Shown: positions 14,546 to 22,102, counted from the stretch's first letter. The stretch: 22,685 nucleotides of DNA from Actinomycetes bacterium (GCA_023417985.1 JAEZDV010000383.1:1-22685), one strand, 5' to 3'. Made by a program: numbers and translations. Notes: a model not told the origin generated them from the letters alone.

Positions 14546-15160
14546 TCATGGTTCGGCAGGCGGCGCGACGCTGTGCATGACGTCGACCAGAATCGCCCGC
14601 GCCGCGGCACGCGGGTCCGGATCGACGTCGACGAGACCGCACAACACCGCCCCGTCGACCACCACCACGAGCCGGTGCAACTGCGGTATCCGGACCTCTC
14701 GGCCGCACCGCTCGAGCAGGTCCGTCAGCAGGTCGTCTATCTGTTCCCTGATGGTCACCTGGGCTTCGCGCAGTTCCGGATGCCGCACGGTGGCGACGCA
14801 CCCTTCGTGGCGGGCGACGAGCCGGTCGCGGTCGTCGCCGGACTCCGCGTCCCCCACGAGCATGTCGAGGACCAGTTCGGCGGTCGTCTCCGGGCTGCGC
14901 GGACTCGCGGGAACGTCTTCGACGCGAGCACGCATGATCTCGACATCCCGGGCACCGTTGTGCTGCATGGCGCACAGCACGAGGTGCTCGAGGGAATCGA
15001 AGTAGTAGGTGGTGGAGGCGAGTGGCAGCCCGGCGCGCACGGCGACCGCGCGGTGTCGCACCGCATCGATGCCGCCCTCGAGAATCAGCTCCGCCGCAGC
15101 TTCGACGAGCGCCTGCCGGCGCCGCTCGCCTTTCGGTGTGGCCGCGGAAGTCACAGTCAC
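14546..15160 (-). CDS. TetR-family transcriptional regulator, divergent from the GMC oxidoreductase
   Basis: The 204-residue protein has an N-terminal TetR domain: RRQALVEAAAELILEGG (14-30), then VRHRAVAVRAGLPLASTTYYF (34-54) with the recognition helix, and a helical ligand domain. The GTG at 15160 was taken as the family start; a second GTG is two codons on. A perfect palindrome GTCAC-ATC-GTGAC (15156-15168) covers this start codon, so the protein probably represses its own gene. The gene is divergent from the Tat-exported GMC oxidoreductase, with a 140-bp gap, making that oxidase the likeliest other target. It lies 30 bases upstream of purB on the same strand, but a purine role is not implied. 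Ligand unknown. Confidence 0.88.
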   Translation of the reverse strand: MTVTSAATPKGERRRQALVEAAAELILEGGIDAVRHRAVAVRAGLPLASTTYYFDSLEHLVLCAMQHNGARDVEIMRARVEDVPASPRSPETTAELVLDMLVGDAESGDDRDRLVARHEGCVATVRHPELREAQVTIREQIDDLLTDLLERCGREVRIPQLHRLVVVVDGAVLCGLVDVDPDPRAAARAILVDVMHSVAPPAEP

Positions 15161-15168
15161 ATCGTGAC
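15156..15168. promoter_or_regulatory. Palindrome over the TetR start codon, candidate operator
   Basis: GTCAC-ATC-GTGAC is a perfect 5-3-5 inverted repeat. Reading into the gene, a third GTGAC copy begins at the start codon region (minus strand). The position suggests autoregulation by the TetR protein; regulation of the divergent oxidoreductase is possible. Confidence 0.45.
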
Positions 15169-15300
15169 AGCACCAGCCCGCTCACCAGGGGAAAACGCCA
15201 GTTGATACCACCCGGTACGATTGCGCCCCAGTCGTCGGTTCGAGGGCCGGACTCGGCGGCCCGCCCCGTGTATTTCACGAACGATCGGAGCCGTACCGCG

Positions 15301-16929
15301 ATGAGACGTCGCCGCTTGCTTCAAGCATCCGCTCTCGGAGCGGCAGCCGCCGCCGTCGGGCTGCCGGCCGGACCTCTGCGGGTCGCGTCGGCGTTGCCCG
15401 TCGGCCTCGACACGTACCGGGAGACCCTTCCGGAACTCTTCACGCCTTCGCCGGTGCCTCCGCAGCACTCGGAGGTGATCGTCGTCGGTTCGGGCTTCGG
15501 GGCGAGTGTCGCCGCGCTCCGCTTGGCGGAAGCCGGAATCCGGATCACGGTGCTCGAGCGCGGTATGCGCTGGCCCCGCGACCCGTGGCGCGAGATCTTC
15601 ACCTCCGACCTGCTGGCCGACGGCCGCGGTTACTACCACCGCACGCACTTCACCGGCCCGACCGGAATCCCGGTGCAGTGCGACGACTTCGCCGGTGTCC
15701 TCGACGTCGTCGACTACCCCGACATGTCGGTGTGGCGCGGCGCAGCCGTCGGCGGCGGGTCGGTCGTGTTCAGCGGCGTGATGATCGCGCCCGAGCAACG
15801 CTTCTTCGAGCGGGTCTTCGGCGACCGGCTGAGCTACGACGAGATGGCCGCGACGTGGTATCCGAAGGTCCGGTCGATGCTGCGTCTCGACCCGATGCCC
15901 GACGACATCTATCACTCCCCCGAGTTCACCCATTCCCGTCGCTGGGACGACGACGCGCGTGCCGCGGGCTATTCACCGCACCGCATCGACGGCGTCTGGG
16001 ACTGGGATGTGGTCCGGGCGGAACTGGCGGGCGCGGTGCGGCGCTCGGCCGTCGCCGGGGAGAGCAACCTCGGCAATTCCAACGGCGCGAAGTTCGACCT
16101 GACCCAGAACTACATTCCCGCAGCGGAGGCGACCGGCCGCGCGCTGGTGTGTCACGGACACCGGGTGCTCGCGGTCGGCCAGGAAGCCGACGGCCGGTAC
16201 CGGGTCGAGGTGCAGGCCGTCGATCCGGCCGGCGCGATCCTGAACACGACGACCCTCACATGCGACCGCCTCGTGCTCGGAGCCGGATCGATCGGCACGA
16301 CCGAACTGCTCGTCGAGGCGCGTCACACCGGGTCGCTGCCGCGGCTGAACGAGCACGTGGGCCGGGGCTGGGGCACGAACGGCGACGCCGTGCTCGTACG
16401 ATCTCTCGCCCTCACCGACGGGTTCGGCGGGGATCAGGGTGCGCCGTCCGCGTCGCGGATCGTCGACGAGTCGGGCATGCCGCTGAGCCTCGAGAACTGG
16501 TTCGTCGCGGGCACGGCGAAGGACGTGGGGATGCTTGCGTCGCTCGGGATGACGCTGGACCCGACACGTGGCGAAATGGTCTACGACCCCGCCTCCGGGC
16601 GCACGGTCTTGGATTGGCCCGCCGGTGGTGAACTCGCGAGCGTCGAGGCTCTGCGTGCGGTCCACAACGCGATGGCCGCTGCGGGCGGCACCGTCGTGGG
16701 CGCCCCGCCGATGGCGGAGGACGTCAACGCGTCGTTCACGGCACATCCGCTCGGCGGGGCGGTGCTCGGCGACGCGACCGACGGCTACGGGCGCGTACAC
16801 GGGCACCCGGGGCTGTACGTCGTGGACGGTGCGCTGATCCCCGGCAGTACCGGCACGGTGAATCCGTCGCTGACGATCACCGCGCTCGCCGAACGCAACC
16901 TTGCGCGGATCGTCGCGGACGGTCGCTGA
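15301..16929 (+). CDS. Tat-exported GMC oxidoreductase, class I cholesterol-oxidase-like
   Basis: The 542-residue protein starts with a Tat signal: RRRRLLQ followed by an alanine-rich hydrophobic stretch to about residue 31. The FAD-binding motif is GSGFGA (63-68). The layout follows the non-covalent-FAD cholesterol oxidases of Streptomyces and Brevibacterium/Rhodococcus: WRGAAVGGGSVVFSG in the middle, FTAHPLGG with H482, and TVNPSLTITALAERN with N521, 39 residues later, matching His447 and Asn485 of the Streptomyces enzyme. A Glu in SLENW (E398) lies near the place of the isomerisation base Glu361, but the flanks differ, so sterol activity is uncertain. The ATG at 15301 has GGAG 10 nt upstream. 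It is divergent from a TetR gene. Probable role: oxidation of a sterol or other secondary alcohol outside the membrane. Confidence 0.87.
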   Translation: MRRRRLLQASALGAAAAAVGLPAGPLRVASALPVGLDTYRETLPELFTPSPVPPQHSEVIVVGSGFGASVAALRLAEAGIRITVLERGMRWPRDPWREIFTSDLLADGRGYYHRTHFTGPTGIPVQCDDFAGVLDVVDYPDMSVWRGAAVGGGSVVFSGVMIAPEQRFFERVFGDRLSYDEMAATWYPKVRSMLRLDPMPDDIYHSPEFTHSRRWDDDARAAGYSPHRIDGVWDWDVVRAELAGAVRRSAVAGESNLGNSNGAKFDLTQNYIPAAEATGRALVCHGHRVLAVGQEADGRYRVEVQAVDPAGAILNTTTLTCDRLVLGAGSIGTTELLVEARHTGSLPRLNEHVGRGWGTNGDAVLVRSLALTDGFGGDQGAPSASRIVDESGMPLSLENWFVAGTAKDVGMLASLGMTLDPTRGEMVYDPASGRTVLDWPAGGELASVEALRAVHNAMAAAGGTVVGAPPMAEDVNASFTAHPLGGAVLGDATDGYGRVHGHPGLYVVDGALIPGSTGTVNPSLTITALAERNLARIVADGR

Positions 16930-16956
16930 GCCTCGGCAGTCGCTGAGTCTCGGCGG
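16923..16956. repeat. 17-bp imperfect tandem duplication at the GMC gene stop
   Basis: Units 16923-16939 (TCGCTGAGCCTCGGCAG) and 16940-16956 agree at 15 of 17 bases. The first copy carries the gene's TGA stop; the second repeats the TGA one unit later. It is a likely slippage duplication of the gene's 3' end. Confidence 0.85.
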
Positions 16957-16967
16957 CCGTCAGGTCG

Positions 16968-16977
16968 CTGCCGGCAG
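16968..16977. repeat. 10-bp palindrome between convergent genes
   Basis: CTGCCGGCAG is a perfect palindrome 38 bases past the GMC stop and 15 bases past the aminotransferase stop. It has no loop, so it is a poor terminator hairpin. I see nothing else in this gap. Confidence 0.3.
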
Positions 16978-16992
16978 GTCACCGCTCCGCGC

Positions 16993-18171
16993 TCAGGCCG
17001 GTGGCAGCCACCCTGCGAGCCTGTCGAGCGCGGCGGTGACGTCGGCGGTCGCCCCCGCGAACGACAGTCGCACGGTCCGGTCGCCGCGCGCGGTGTCGAA
17101 ATCGACGCCGGGCGCGAGCGCGAGACCGGTGTCGTGCAGCAGCCGCGCACACCACGCCGTGGACGTCTCCCCGGAGCGCAGCAGGTGCTCGATGTCGGCG
17201 TAGACGTAGAACGCTCCGTCCGCGGGCGCGAGGTCGGTGATGCCGAGGTCGGGCAGCCCGGTGAGCAGCAACTCGCGATTCACGGCATAGCGCGACACGT
17301 GGGCGTCGAGTTCGGTGCGCGCTTCGGTACCGAACGCCTCGATCGCGGCGAACTGCGCGATCGACGGCGGACACACCGTCATGTTCGACCCGAGCCGCTG
17401 CAATGCGGGACGCAGGGATTCGGGTACCAGCATCCAGCCGAGACGCCATCCCGTCATGGAGAAGTACTTCGACACCGAGCCGACCACGACGGAATCGCGC
17501 GAGGTCGCCCAGGCCGTCGACGTCGCGGGCGAGCCGGGCGTGCCGAATTCGATGCCGTGGTAGATCTCGTCGGAGACGAGCAGGGCGTCGTGCTCGTCGC
17601 ACCAGCGTACGAGCGCCGCGAGTTCCGCGGGTTCGATCATGGTCCCGGTCGGGTTCGCGGGACTCGCGACGATCAGGCCCGCGGGCGGAGCGTCGAGTTC
17701 CTCGAGCATCGCGACCGTCGGCTGGTACCGCGTCTCCGGCCCGCAGTCGAGTTCGACGACGTTGCACCCGAGAGCGGAGAGGGTGTTGCGATAGGCGGGA
17801 TAGCCGGGCCGCGCGACGACCACGGTGTCGCCCGGGTCGAACGCCGCGAGAAACAGGAGCGTGAACGCCCCCGACGACCCGGTGGTGACGACGACGTCGT
17901 CCGCGTCGACATCGATTCCGTAGCGGTCGCGGTGGTAACCGGCAATTTCTTCGCGCAGCGGCAGGATACCGAAGGTCTCGGTGTAGCCGAGCAGTTCCTC
18001 GTCGATGGCCAGGCCCGCCGCGCGGAGCACGGGGGCGGGCGCCGGTGTCGACGGCTGGCCTGCCGCCAGGCTCAGGACGTCACCGTGGGAGCGTTGCCGT
18101 TCGGCAGCCGCCTTCCACACGTCCATGACGTGGAACGTCTCGATTCCGGAACGTCGCGATTCGGTGCGCAC
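16993..18171 (-). CDS. PLP-dependent aminotransferase, class I/II (fold type I)
   Basis: The 392-residue protein has all marks of the aspartate-aminotransferase fold: GYTETFGILPLREEIAGYH (62-80), PANPTG with N173, DEIYHGIEFG (D201, Y204), the PLP lysine K235 in SVSKYFSMTGWRLGW and R243 nearby, and the carboxylate-binding arginine in TVRLSFA near the C-terminus. The amino donor cannot be determined. The GTG at 18171 was chosen because it begins the fold and because TACCGT (minus strand, 18179-18184) ends 7 nt upstream. The frame stays open far upstream, but only as the out-of-frame shadow of the CocE gene. It follows the hydrolase gene after 31 bases on the same strand, so the two may share a role. 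Confidence 0.92.
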   Translation of the reverse strand: MRTESRRSGIETFHVMDVWKAAAERQRSHGDVLSLAAGQPSTPAPAPVLRAAGLAIDEELLGYTETFGILPLREEIAGYHRDRYGIDVDADDVVVTTGSSGAFTLLFLAAFDPGDTVVVARPGYPAYRNTLSALGCNVVELDCGPETRYQPTVAMLEELDAPPAGLIVASPANPTGTMIEPAELAALVRWCDEHDALLVSDEIYHGIEFGTPGSPATSTAWATSRDSVVVGSVSKYFSMTGWRLGWMLVPESLRPALQRLGSNMTVCPPSIAQFAAIEAFGTEARTELDAHVSRYAVNRELLLTGLPDLGITDLAPADGAFYVYADIEHLLRSGETSTAWCARLLHDTGLALAPGVDFDTARGDRTVRLSFAGATADVTAALDRLAGWLPPA

Positions 18172-18178
18172 GTGATCG

Positions 18179-18184
18179 ACGGTA
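18179..18184 (-). promoter_or_regulatory. -10-like hexamer of the aminotransferase gene
   Basis: TACCGT on the minus strand ends 7 nt before the GTG at 18171, in the 31-bp gap after the hydrolase gene. It supports the chosen start and a separate leaderless transcript. Confidence 0.4.
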
Positions 18185-18202
18185 GTACTGCGCAGCGAGC
18201 CG

Positions 18203-19996
18203 CTAGAGACCGGCCCGTTGACCGTGCGCGAGCGCCGACCACGCGTGAGGCACTTCGTCCAGCACGGCGAGCGGTGCCTGCCCGGTTTGCCCGCTGCTGT
18301 TCTCGGCGGCGTCGACGGCGAGGGGCGCGGGCGGACCAGCAGGGACGACGGGCAGCAGCAGGTGCGAGTCGAAGTCGCCACCGGCGTGCACGATGTGGAA
18401 ACCCCGGTTGACAGTGCGGTCGTGACCGACCGCGGGATTGCCATCCAGGTCGTGACCGGAGACGACGAGGACGAGGGTCGAGCCCGCCTCGAAGAACGTG
18501 CTGTGCGGCATGATCTCGATGTCGACGGGAACCAGTTGGCCGGGCAGTAGCGGCCAGTACTTCGTGAGGTCGAGGACGGGCCGGTAGGCGGTCGACGCTT
18601 CGGTGTCCAGGGCGCGATGCGACACGCGAATCCAGCCGTGCGCCACGAAGCCTTCCTCGTATCCGCCGTGCCCTTCGAACCACACGTCCCGGCCACTCGC
18701 GTCGAGTTTCTTGAGGCCGACGAACAGGTCCATGTCGTTGGCATCCTTGGCCTGGACCCACAAGCGCAGGGCAGCGTGCCCGGTGACCTCGGTGTCTTCC
18801 GTGAACATGGTGGTGAAGGTCAGCTCGTCGCCTGCGACGGGGAACGTGCGCCGCGACTGCGCTTCGTCGGGCAGGGTCTTCTCCAGGGTGCCGGTGCCGT
18901 GGTCCAGATAGAGGGGTACGTAGCGGGTGCCGGGGACGGGCCAGTCCTGTTCGAACCGTTCCGAGTAGGTGCGCAGGTCGTGCCTGGTCTCCAGGCGCAC
19001 GCGCGGCAGGAGGTCGAAGCCGTTGGCCTCGTCCTTGAGGAACCGGTCGAAGAACCGTCGCTGAACCTCGAGGACCTCGGCGCCGTAGTAGGTCTGCCAC
19101 ATCTTGCGGCCGTGGGTGTAGAGCCACTTGTACGACGATCCCAGCCGGGTGTATCCCTCGACCGACCCGCGGTTGCGGGGCCCCTGGTCCGACCACGACA
19201 CCCCGACGAGGGCCGGTACGGTCACGCCTTCCAGGTCGGGCGGCGGGGGTGCGACGTGCCGGAATCGGTCGGGAAACCGACGCAGCAGCCACGGGGTGAG
19301 GCGTCGCAGCGATGTGGATGCCGGGCGGGCACCGCTGTGCATCGCGCGGTACCAGAATTCGCTGTAGCGGGTCTCGGGGATTCCGCCGTGGGTGAGCGTG
19401 TCGCGGCAGGGGTCGGTGATGCCCTCCCACGGGGCGATCGCCGCGAGGTGCGGCGGGCGGAGCGCGGCGGTGTACCACTGCAGTGTGGCCAGGTACGACG
19501 CCCCGGCGAGGCCGACCCTGCCGGTACACCACGTCTGTTCCGCGGCCCACTCGATCACCGCCGCCGCGTCCACCGCAGCGCGGCTGAGCAGCAACCTCGG
19601 GCGACCGTCGCTGGCGAAACAACCACGCATGTCTGCAACGACGACGGCGTATCCGCGAGGGACCCAGTAGCCGGGATCCGGGGCTTCGAACGAGGTGGCC
19701 TCACTCAGCTCGATGTCGCCGACGAACGCGCCCGATGCTGCGAGCGCCGCGAAGTCGACGGGGTAGTCGTCGATGCCGACGCCCTTGCCGTACGGCGTGA
19801 CGGCGACGAGCGCGGGCAGTTGCTCGTCGGGCGCATGACGCGGCCGGTAGACGTCGGCACGCAGGATCGTGCCGTCGCCCGTGCGGATGGGAAGATCACG
19901 CTCGACGACGATGTCGTCGGGCAGCGGATACCCCACGACATTGTGGTGCCGTAGCGGTGTCGGATCCTGCGTGAGTGCTCGTTGCCACGAAACCAT
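18203..19996 (-). CDS. CocE/NonD-family serine hydrolase (X-Pro dipeptidyl-peptidase S15 type)
   Basis: The 597-residue protein has the alpha/beta-hydrolase domain of the CocE/NonD family (about 30-310) followed by a C-terminal jelly-roll domain (about 340-590). The likely triad is S167 in LAGASYLATLQ, D270 in SWSDQGPRNRGSVEGY and H295 in LYTHGRKMW. ADMRGCFASDG (121-131) is the family motif next to the active site. The usual GxSYxG nucleophile elbow reads GASYLA here, so the last glycine is replaced. Relatives include cocaine esterase, cephalosporin and glutaryl acylases and X-Pro peptidases; the substrate here is unknown. The ATG at 19996 has a GGGGTG stretch 4 nt upstream. Two palindromes at 20022-20056 lie before it. 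No signal peptide is seen. The aminotransferase gene follows. Confidence 0.9.
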   Translation of the reverse strand: MVSWQRALTQDPTPLRHHNVVGYPLPDDIVVERDLPIRTGDGTILRADVYRPRHAPDEQLPALVAVTPYGKGVGIDDYPVDFAALAASGAFVGDIELSEATSFEAPDPGYWVPRGYAVVVADMRGCFASDGRPRLLLSRAAVDAAAVIEWAAEQTWCTGRVGLAGASYLATLQWYTAALRPPHLAAIAPWEGITDPCRDTLTHGGIPETRYSEFWYRAMHSGARPASTSLRRLTPWLLRRFPDRFRHVAPPPPDLEGVTVPALVGVSWSDQGPRNRGSVEGYTRLGSSYKWLYTHGRKMWQTYYGAEVLEVQRRFFDRFLKDEANGFDLLPRVRLETRHDLRTYSERFEQDWPVPGTRYVPLYLDHGTGTLEKTLPDEAQSRRTFPVAGDELTFTTMFTEDTEVTGHAALRLWVQAKDANDMDLFVGLKKLDASGRDVWFEGHGGYEEGFVAHGWIRVSHRALDTEASTAYRPVLDLTKYWPLLPGQLVPVDIEIMPHSTFFEAGSTLVLVVSGHDLDGNPAVGHDRTVNRGFHIVHAGGDFDSHLLLPVVPAGPPAPLAVDAAENSSGQTGQAPLAVLDEVPHAWSALAHGQRAGL

Positions 19997-20021
19997 GCTT
20001 CACCCCTGGCACGTCAGAAGA

Positions 20022-20056
20022 TGCACAGAGTGTGCAACATGCACCTGGTCGGTGCA
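20022..20056. promoter_or_regulatory. Two adjacent palindromes upstream of the CocE-family gene, candidate operators
   Basis: TGCACA-GAG-TGTGCA (20022-20036) and TGCACC-TGGTC-GGTGCA (20040-20056) are perfect inverted repeats separated by 3 bases. Together they give four alternating TGCAC/GTGCA half-sites. They end 26 bases before the ATG of the hydrolase gene and begin 26 bases past the purD stop. A doubled operator for an unlinked regulator is the favoured reading. Alternatively, the right-hand repeat could be a purD terminator. Confidence 0.6.
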
Positions 20057-20082
20057 AGGCTTTCGAGGCCCACTCCCTGCGC

Positions 20083-21336
20083 TTACAGCGTGATCCGGCC
20101 TTCCACTGCGGCGAGCCCGATGTCGCGGCGGAAGTGACCGCCGGGCAGCTTGATGCCCTCGAGTGTGGCGTATGCGTCGGCACGCGCGGCGGCCAGATCG
20201 TCGCCCACACCGACCACGCTGAGGACGCGGCCACCTGCCGAGAGCAGCTCACCGTTCGGCCCCCGCTTCGTGCCGGCGTGCAGCACATTGTCACCGTCTG
20301 CACCGGCGATCACATCCCCGGTGCGCGGGGTGGACGGGTAGTACTCGGCAGCGAGCACGACCGTCACCGCGGCGCCGTCACGCCACTGCAACGGGGGAAG
20401 AGTGTCGAGCGTCCCGGTGGCGACCGCGTCGAGCACGGTGCCGAGCGGCGACTCGAGCAGGGCGAGCACGGCCTGCGTTTCGGGATCCCCGAAGCGGCAG
20501 TTGAATTCGACGACGGCCGGACCGTCCGCGCCCATTGCAAGGCCCGCATACAGCAGGCCGGAGAATCCGCAGCCGCGGCGGACGAGTTCTGCGGCGACCG
20601 GTTCGACGACGTCACGGACGATGCGCTCTACGCTGCCCTCGGGCAACCACGGGAGCGGCGTGTAGGCACCCATTCCCCCGGTGTTCGGGCCGGTGTCGCC
20701 GTCACCCACTCGCTTGTGATCCTGGGCAGGAAGAAGCGGCACCACGGTTTCGCCGTCGACCAGGCAGAACAGCGAGACCTCGGGGCCGTCGAGGAACGAC
20801 TCCAGCAGCACCGGATGGCCGTTCTCGATGATCTCCGCGGCATGATCGCGGGCCGCGTCGCGGTCGGTGGTCACCACGACGCCCTTGCCGGCGGCGAGAC
20901 CGTCGTCCTTGACGACCCAGGTGGGCCCGAACCGGTCGAGTGCCTCGTCGATCTGCGCGGGAGAGTCCACAACTTCGCTGTGGGCGGTGCGCACGCCCGC
21001 AGCGGCCATCACATCCTTCGCGAACGCTTTGGATCCTTCGATGCGCGCGGCGGCGGCAGACGGGCCGAAGCAGGGAATCCCCGCCGCGCGGACAGCGTCG
21101 GCTACGCCGAGCACGAGCGGGACCTCGGGTCCGATGACGACGAGATCCGCCTTCTGGGCTTTCGCCAGCGCCACCACGTCGTCGGCGGCTGCCGCGTCCA
21201 CCGGGAACTGCTCGGCGATCGCGGCGGTCCCGGCGTTACCGGGCGCGACCATGACGGCCGTCACTCCGGGGTCGCGGCGCAGGGCCAGGGCGAGAGCATG
21301 TTCACGGGCACCGGAGCCGATAACGAGTACGCGCAC
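20083..21336 (-). CDS. purD: Phosphoribosylamine-glycine ligase (GAR synthetase)
   Basis: The 417-residue protein joins glycine to phosphoribosylamine with ATP, the second step of purine synthesis. It opens with VLVIGSGAREHALALAL, has the ATP-grasp core (WVVKDDGLAAGKGVVV and the acidic ESFLDGPEVSLF), and shows the PurD motifs TGPNTGGMGAYTP and FNCRFGDPETQAVL. It ends at IGLAAVEGRITL, the normal family length. The GTG at 21336 was chosen because the fold begins two residues later and TAGTCT (minus strand, 21344-21349) ends 7 nt upstream; the frame is open to 21408, but that stretch overlaps the kinase gene. The kinase stop is 10 bases upstream, so co-transcription is also possible. Confidence 0.97.
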   Translation of the reverse strand: MRVLVIGSGAREHALALALRRDPGVTAVMVAPGNAGTAAIAEQFPVDAAAADDVVALAKAQKADLVVIGPEVPLVLGVADAVRAAGIPCFGPSAAAARIEGSKAFAKDVMAAAGVRTAHSEVVDSPAQIDEALDRFGPTWVVKDDGLAAGKGVVVTTDRDAARDHAAEIIENGHPVLLESFLDGPEVSLFCLVDGETVVPLLPAQDHKRVGDGDTGPNTGGMGAYTPLPWLPEGSVERIVRDVVEPVAAELVRRGCGFSGLLYAGLAMGADGPAVVEFNCRFGDPETQAVLALLESPLGTVLDAVATGTLDTLPPLQWRDGAAVTVVLAAEYYPSTPRTGDVIAGADGDNVLHAGTKRGPNGELLSAGGRVLSVVGVGDDLAAARADAYATLEGIKLPGGHFRRDIGLAAVEGRITL

Positions 21337-21343
21337 GCAGGAC

Positions 21344-21349
21344 AGACTA
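21344..21349 (-). promoter_or_regulatory. -10-like hexamer of purD
   Basis: TAGTCT on the minus strand overlaps the stop codon of the upstream kinase gene and ends 7 nt before the purD GTG. No Shine-Dalgarno sequence lies between, so a leaderless purD transcript is plausible. Confidence 0.4.
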
Positions 21350-22102
21350 CGGGACCGGTTTCCACACGAGATCGGCGCGGCAGCGGCTCCGGGCGACGGC
21401 AGCGGCATTGGGGAGGTCGACGTTGTCCACCCAGTCGCGGGCCTGATCGTCGTCTCGTCCGTTGGCGACGTGCCGGTGTACGAGGCGGCGGGTGAGCGTG
21501 GGATCGGGGACGTCGAGGTAGATCGAGAGGTCGAGCAGCGACCGGATCTCGCCCCATCCTCCCTCGTCGAACAGCAGGTAATTGCCCTCCGTGATCACCA
21601 CGCGGTCCTCGGGAGCTATCGCGTGGACCCCGGCGATCGGCTCGTCGAGCCGCCGGGAGAAGTCCGGTGCATAGATCGTCTCACTGCCGCGTGCCCTGAT
21701 CCGCTCGAGGACGTTGCGATAACCCGCGACGTCGAACGTGTCCGGCGCTCCCTTCCGGGCGCGGGCCCCGCGGGCGTCGAGTTGCCGGTTCGACAAGTGG
21801 AACCCGTCCATGGGGGCCTGGCCGGCGGCGATACCCGCTCGCCGGAGCGCCTTCATCAGCAACCATGCCGCGCGACTCTTGCCCGCGCCCGGGGGCCCGC
21901 ACAGACCCACTACGGTGCGCCGGCCCTCCGGAAGGCCCGCCAGCACGTGCGTGACGAGTTCGTCGACGAGTTCCCGCAGCGGTCCTGTGCGCACGGATTC
22001 GGGGCGTGCGGATCCGGGGGTTGCGGATCCGGGGGTTGCGGATTCGGGGGTTGCGGATTCGGCATCCACAGGTTCGGAGCACACAGGTTCGGGGGCCTCC
22101 AT
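21347..22102 (-). CDS. P-loop kinase of the uridine kinase/pantothenate kinase type, with repeat-rich N-terminus
   Basis: With the ATG at 22102 the protein has 251 residues. Residues 1-40 are a low-complexity tail with repeated SATPE/G units. The kinase domain follows: Walker A GPPGAGKS (69-76), MDGFHLSNRQLD (98-109) as in uridine and pantothenate kinases, ITEGNYLLFDEGGWGEI (170-186) and YLDVPDPTLTRRLVHRH (195-211) with the lid arginines. Members of this group phosphorylate nucleosides, pantothenate or sugars; which one applies here is open. The ATG was preferred over an ATG 21 codons upstream because TATCGT (minus strand, 22110-22115) ends 7 nt before it. purD follows after 10 bases. It is divergent from the second HIT gene. 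Confidence 0.83.
   Translation of the reverse strand: MEAPEPVCSEPVDAESATPESATPGSATPGSARPESVRTGPLRELVDELVTHVLAGLPEGRRTVVGLCGPPGAGKSRAAWLLMKALRRAGIAAGQAPMDGFHLSNRQLDARGARARKGAPDTFDVAGYRNVLERIRARGSETIYAPDFSRRLDEPIAGVHAIAPEDRVVITEGNYLLFDEGGWGEIRSLLDLSIYLDVPDPTLTRRLVHRHVANGRDDDQARDWVDNVDLPNAAAVARSRCRADLVWKPVP
21992..22066. repeat. 15-bp tandem repeat array inside the kinase gene
   Basis: Units of 15 bases begin at 22007, 22022 and 22037 (TGCGGATCCGGGGGT or with one change), flanked by degenerate copies at 21992 and 22052. The length is a multiple of three, so the array encodes a five-residue repeat (SATPG/E) in the N-terminal tail without breaking the frame. Copy number is likely to vary between strains. 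Confidence 0.85.

Noticed and set aside
13862..15205. Plus-strand open frame of about 450 codons opposite purB and the TetR gene
   Set aside because: It has no recognisable domain and is antisense to purB, whose motifs are clear.
15022..15300. N-terminal extension of the GMC oxidoreductase
   Set aside because: It would hide the Tat signal, overlap the divergent TetR gene and lacks homology; the ATG at 15301 is the better start.
18172..18744. N-terminal extension of the aminotransferase by 191 codons
   Set aside because: The extension is a shadow of the CocE gene; the GTG at 18171 begins the fold and has an upstream -10-like hexamer.
18072..19622. Minus-strand open frame of 516 codons inside the CocE gene
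   Set aside because: It is an alternative frame of the hydrolase with Arg/Pro/Ala-rich content and no motifs.
20040..20056. Right-hand TGCACC palindrome as a purD terminator
   Set aside because: Possible by position, but the neighbouring palindrome shares its half-site and there is no T-run, so an operator pair was preferred. Not fully excluded.
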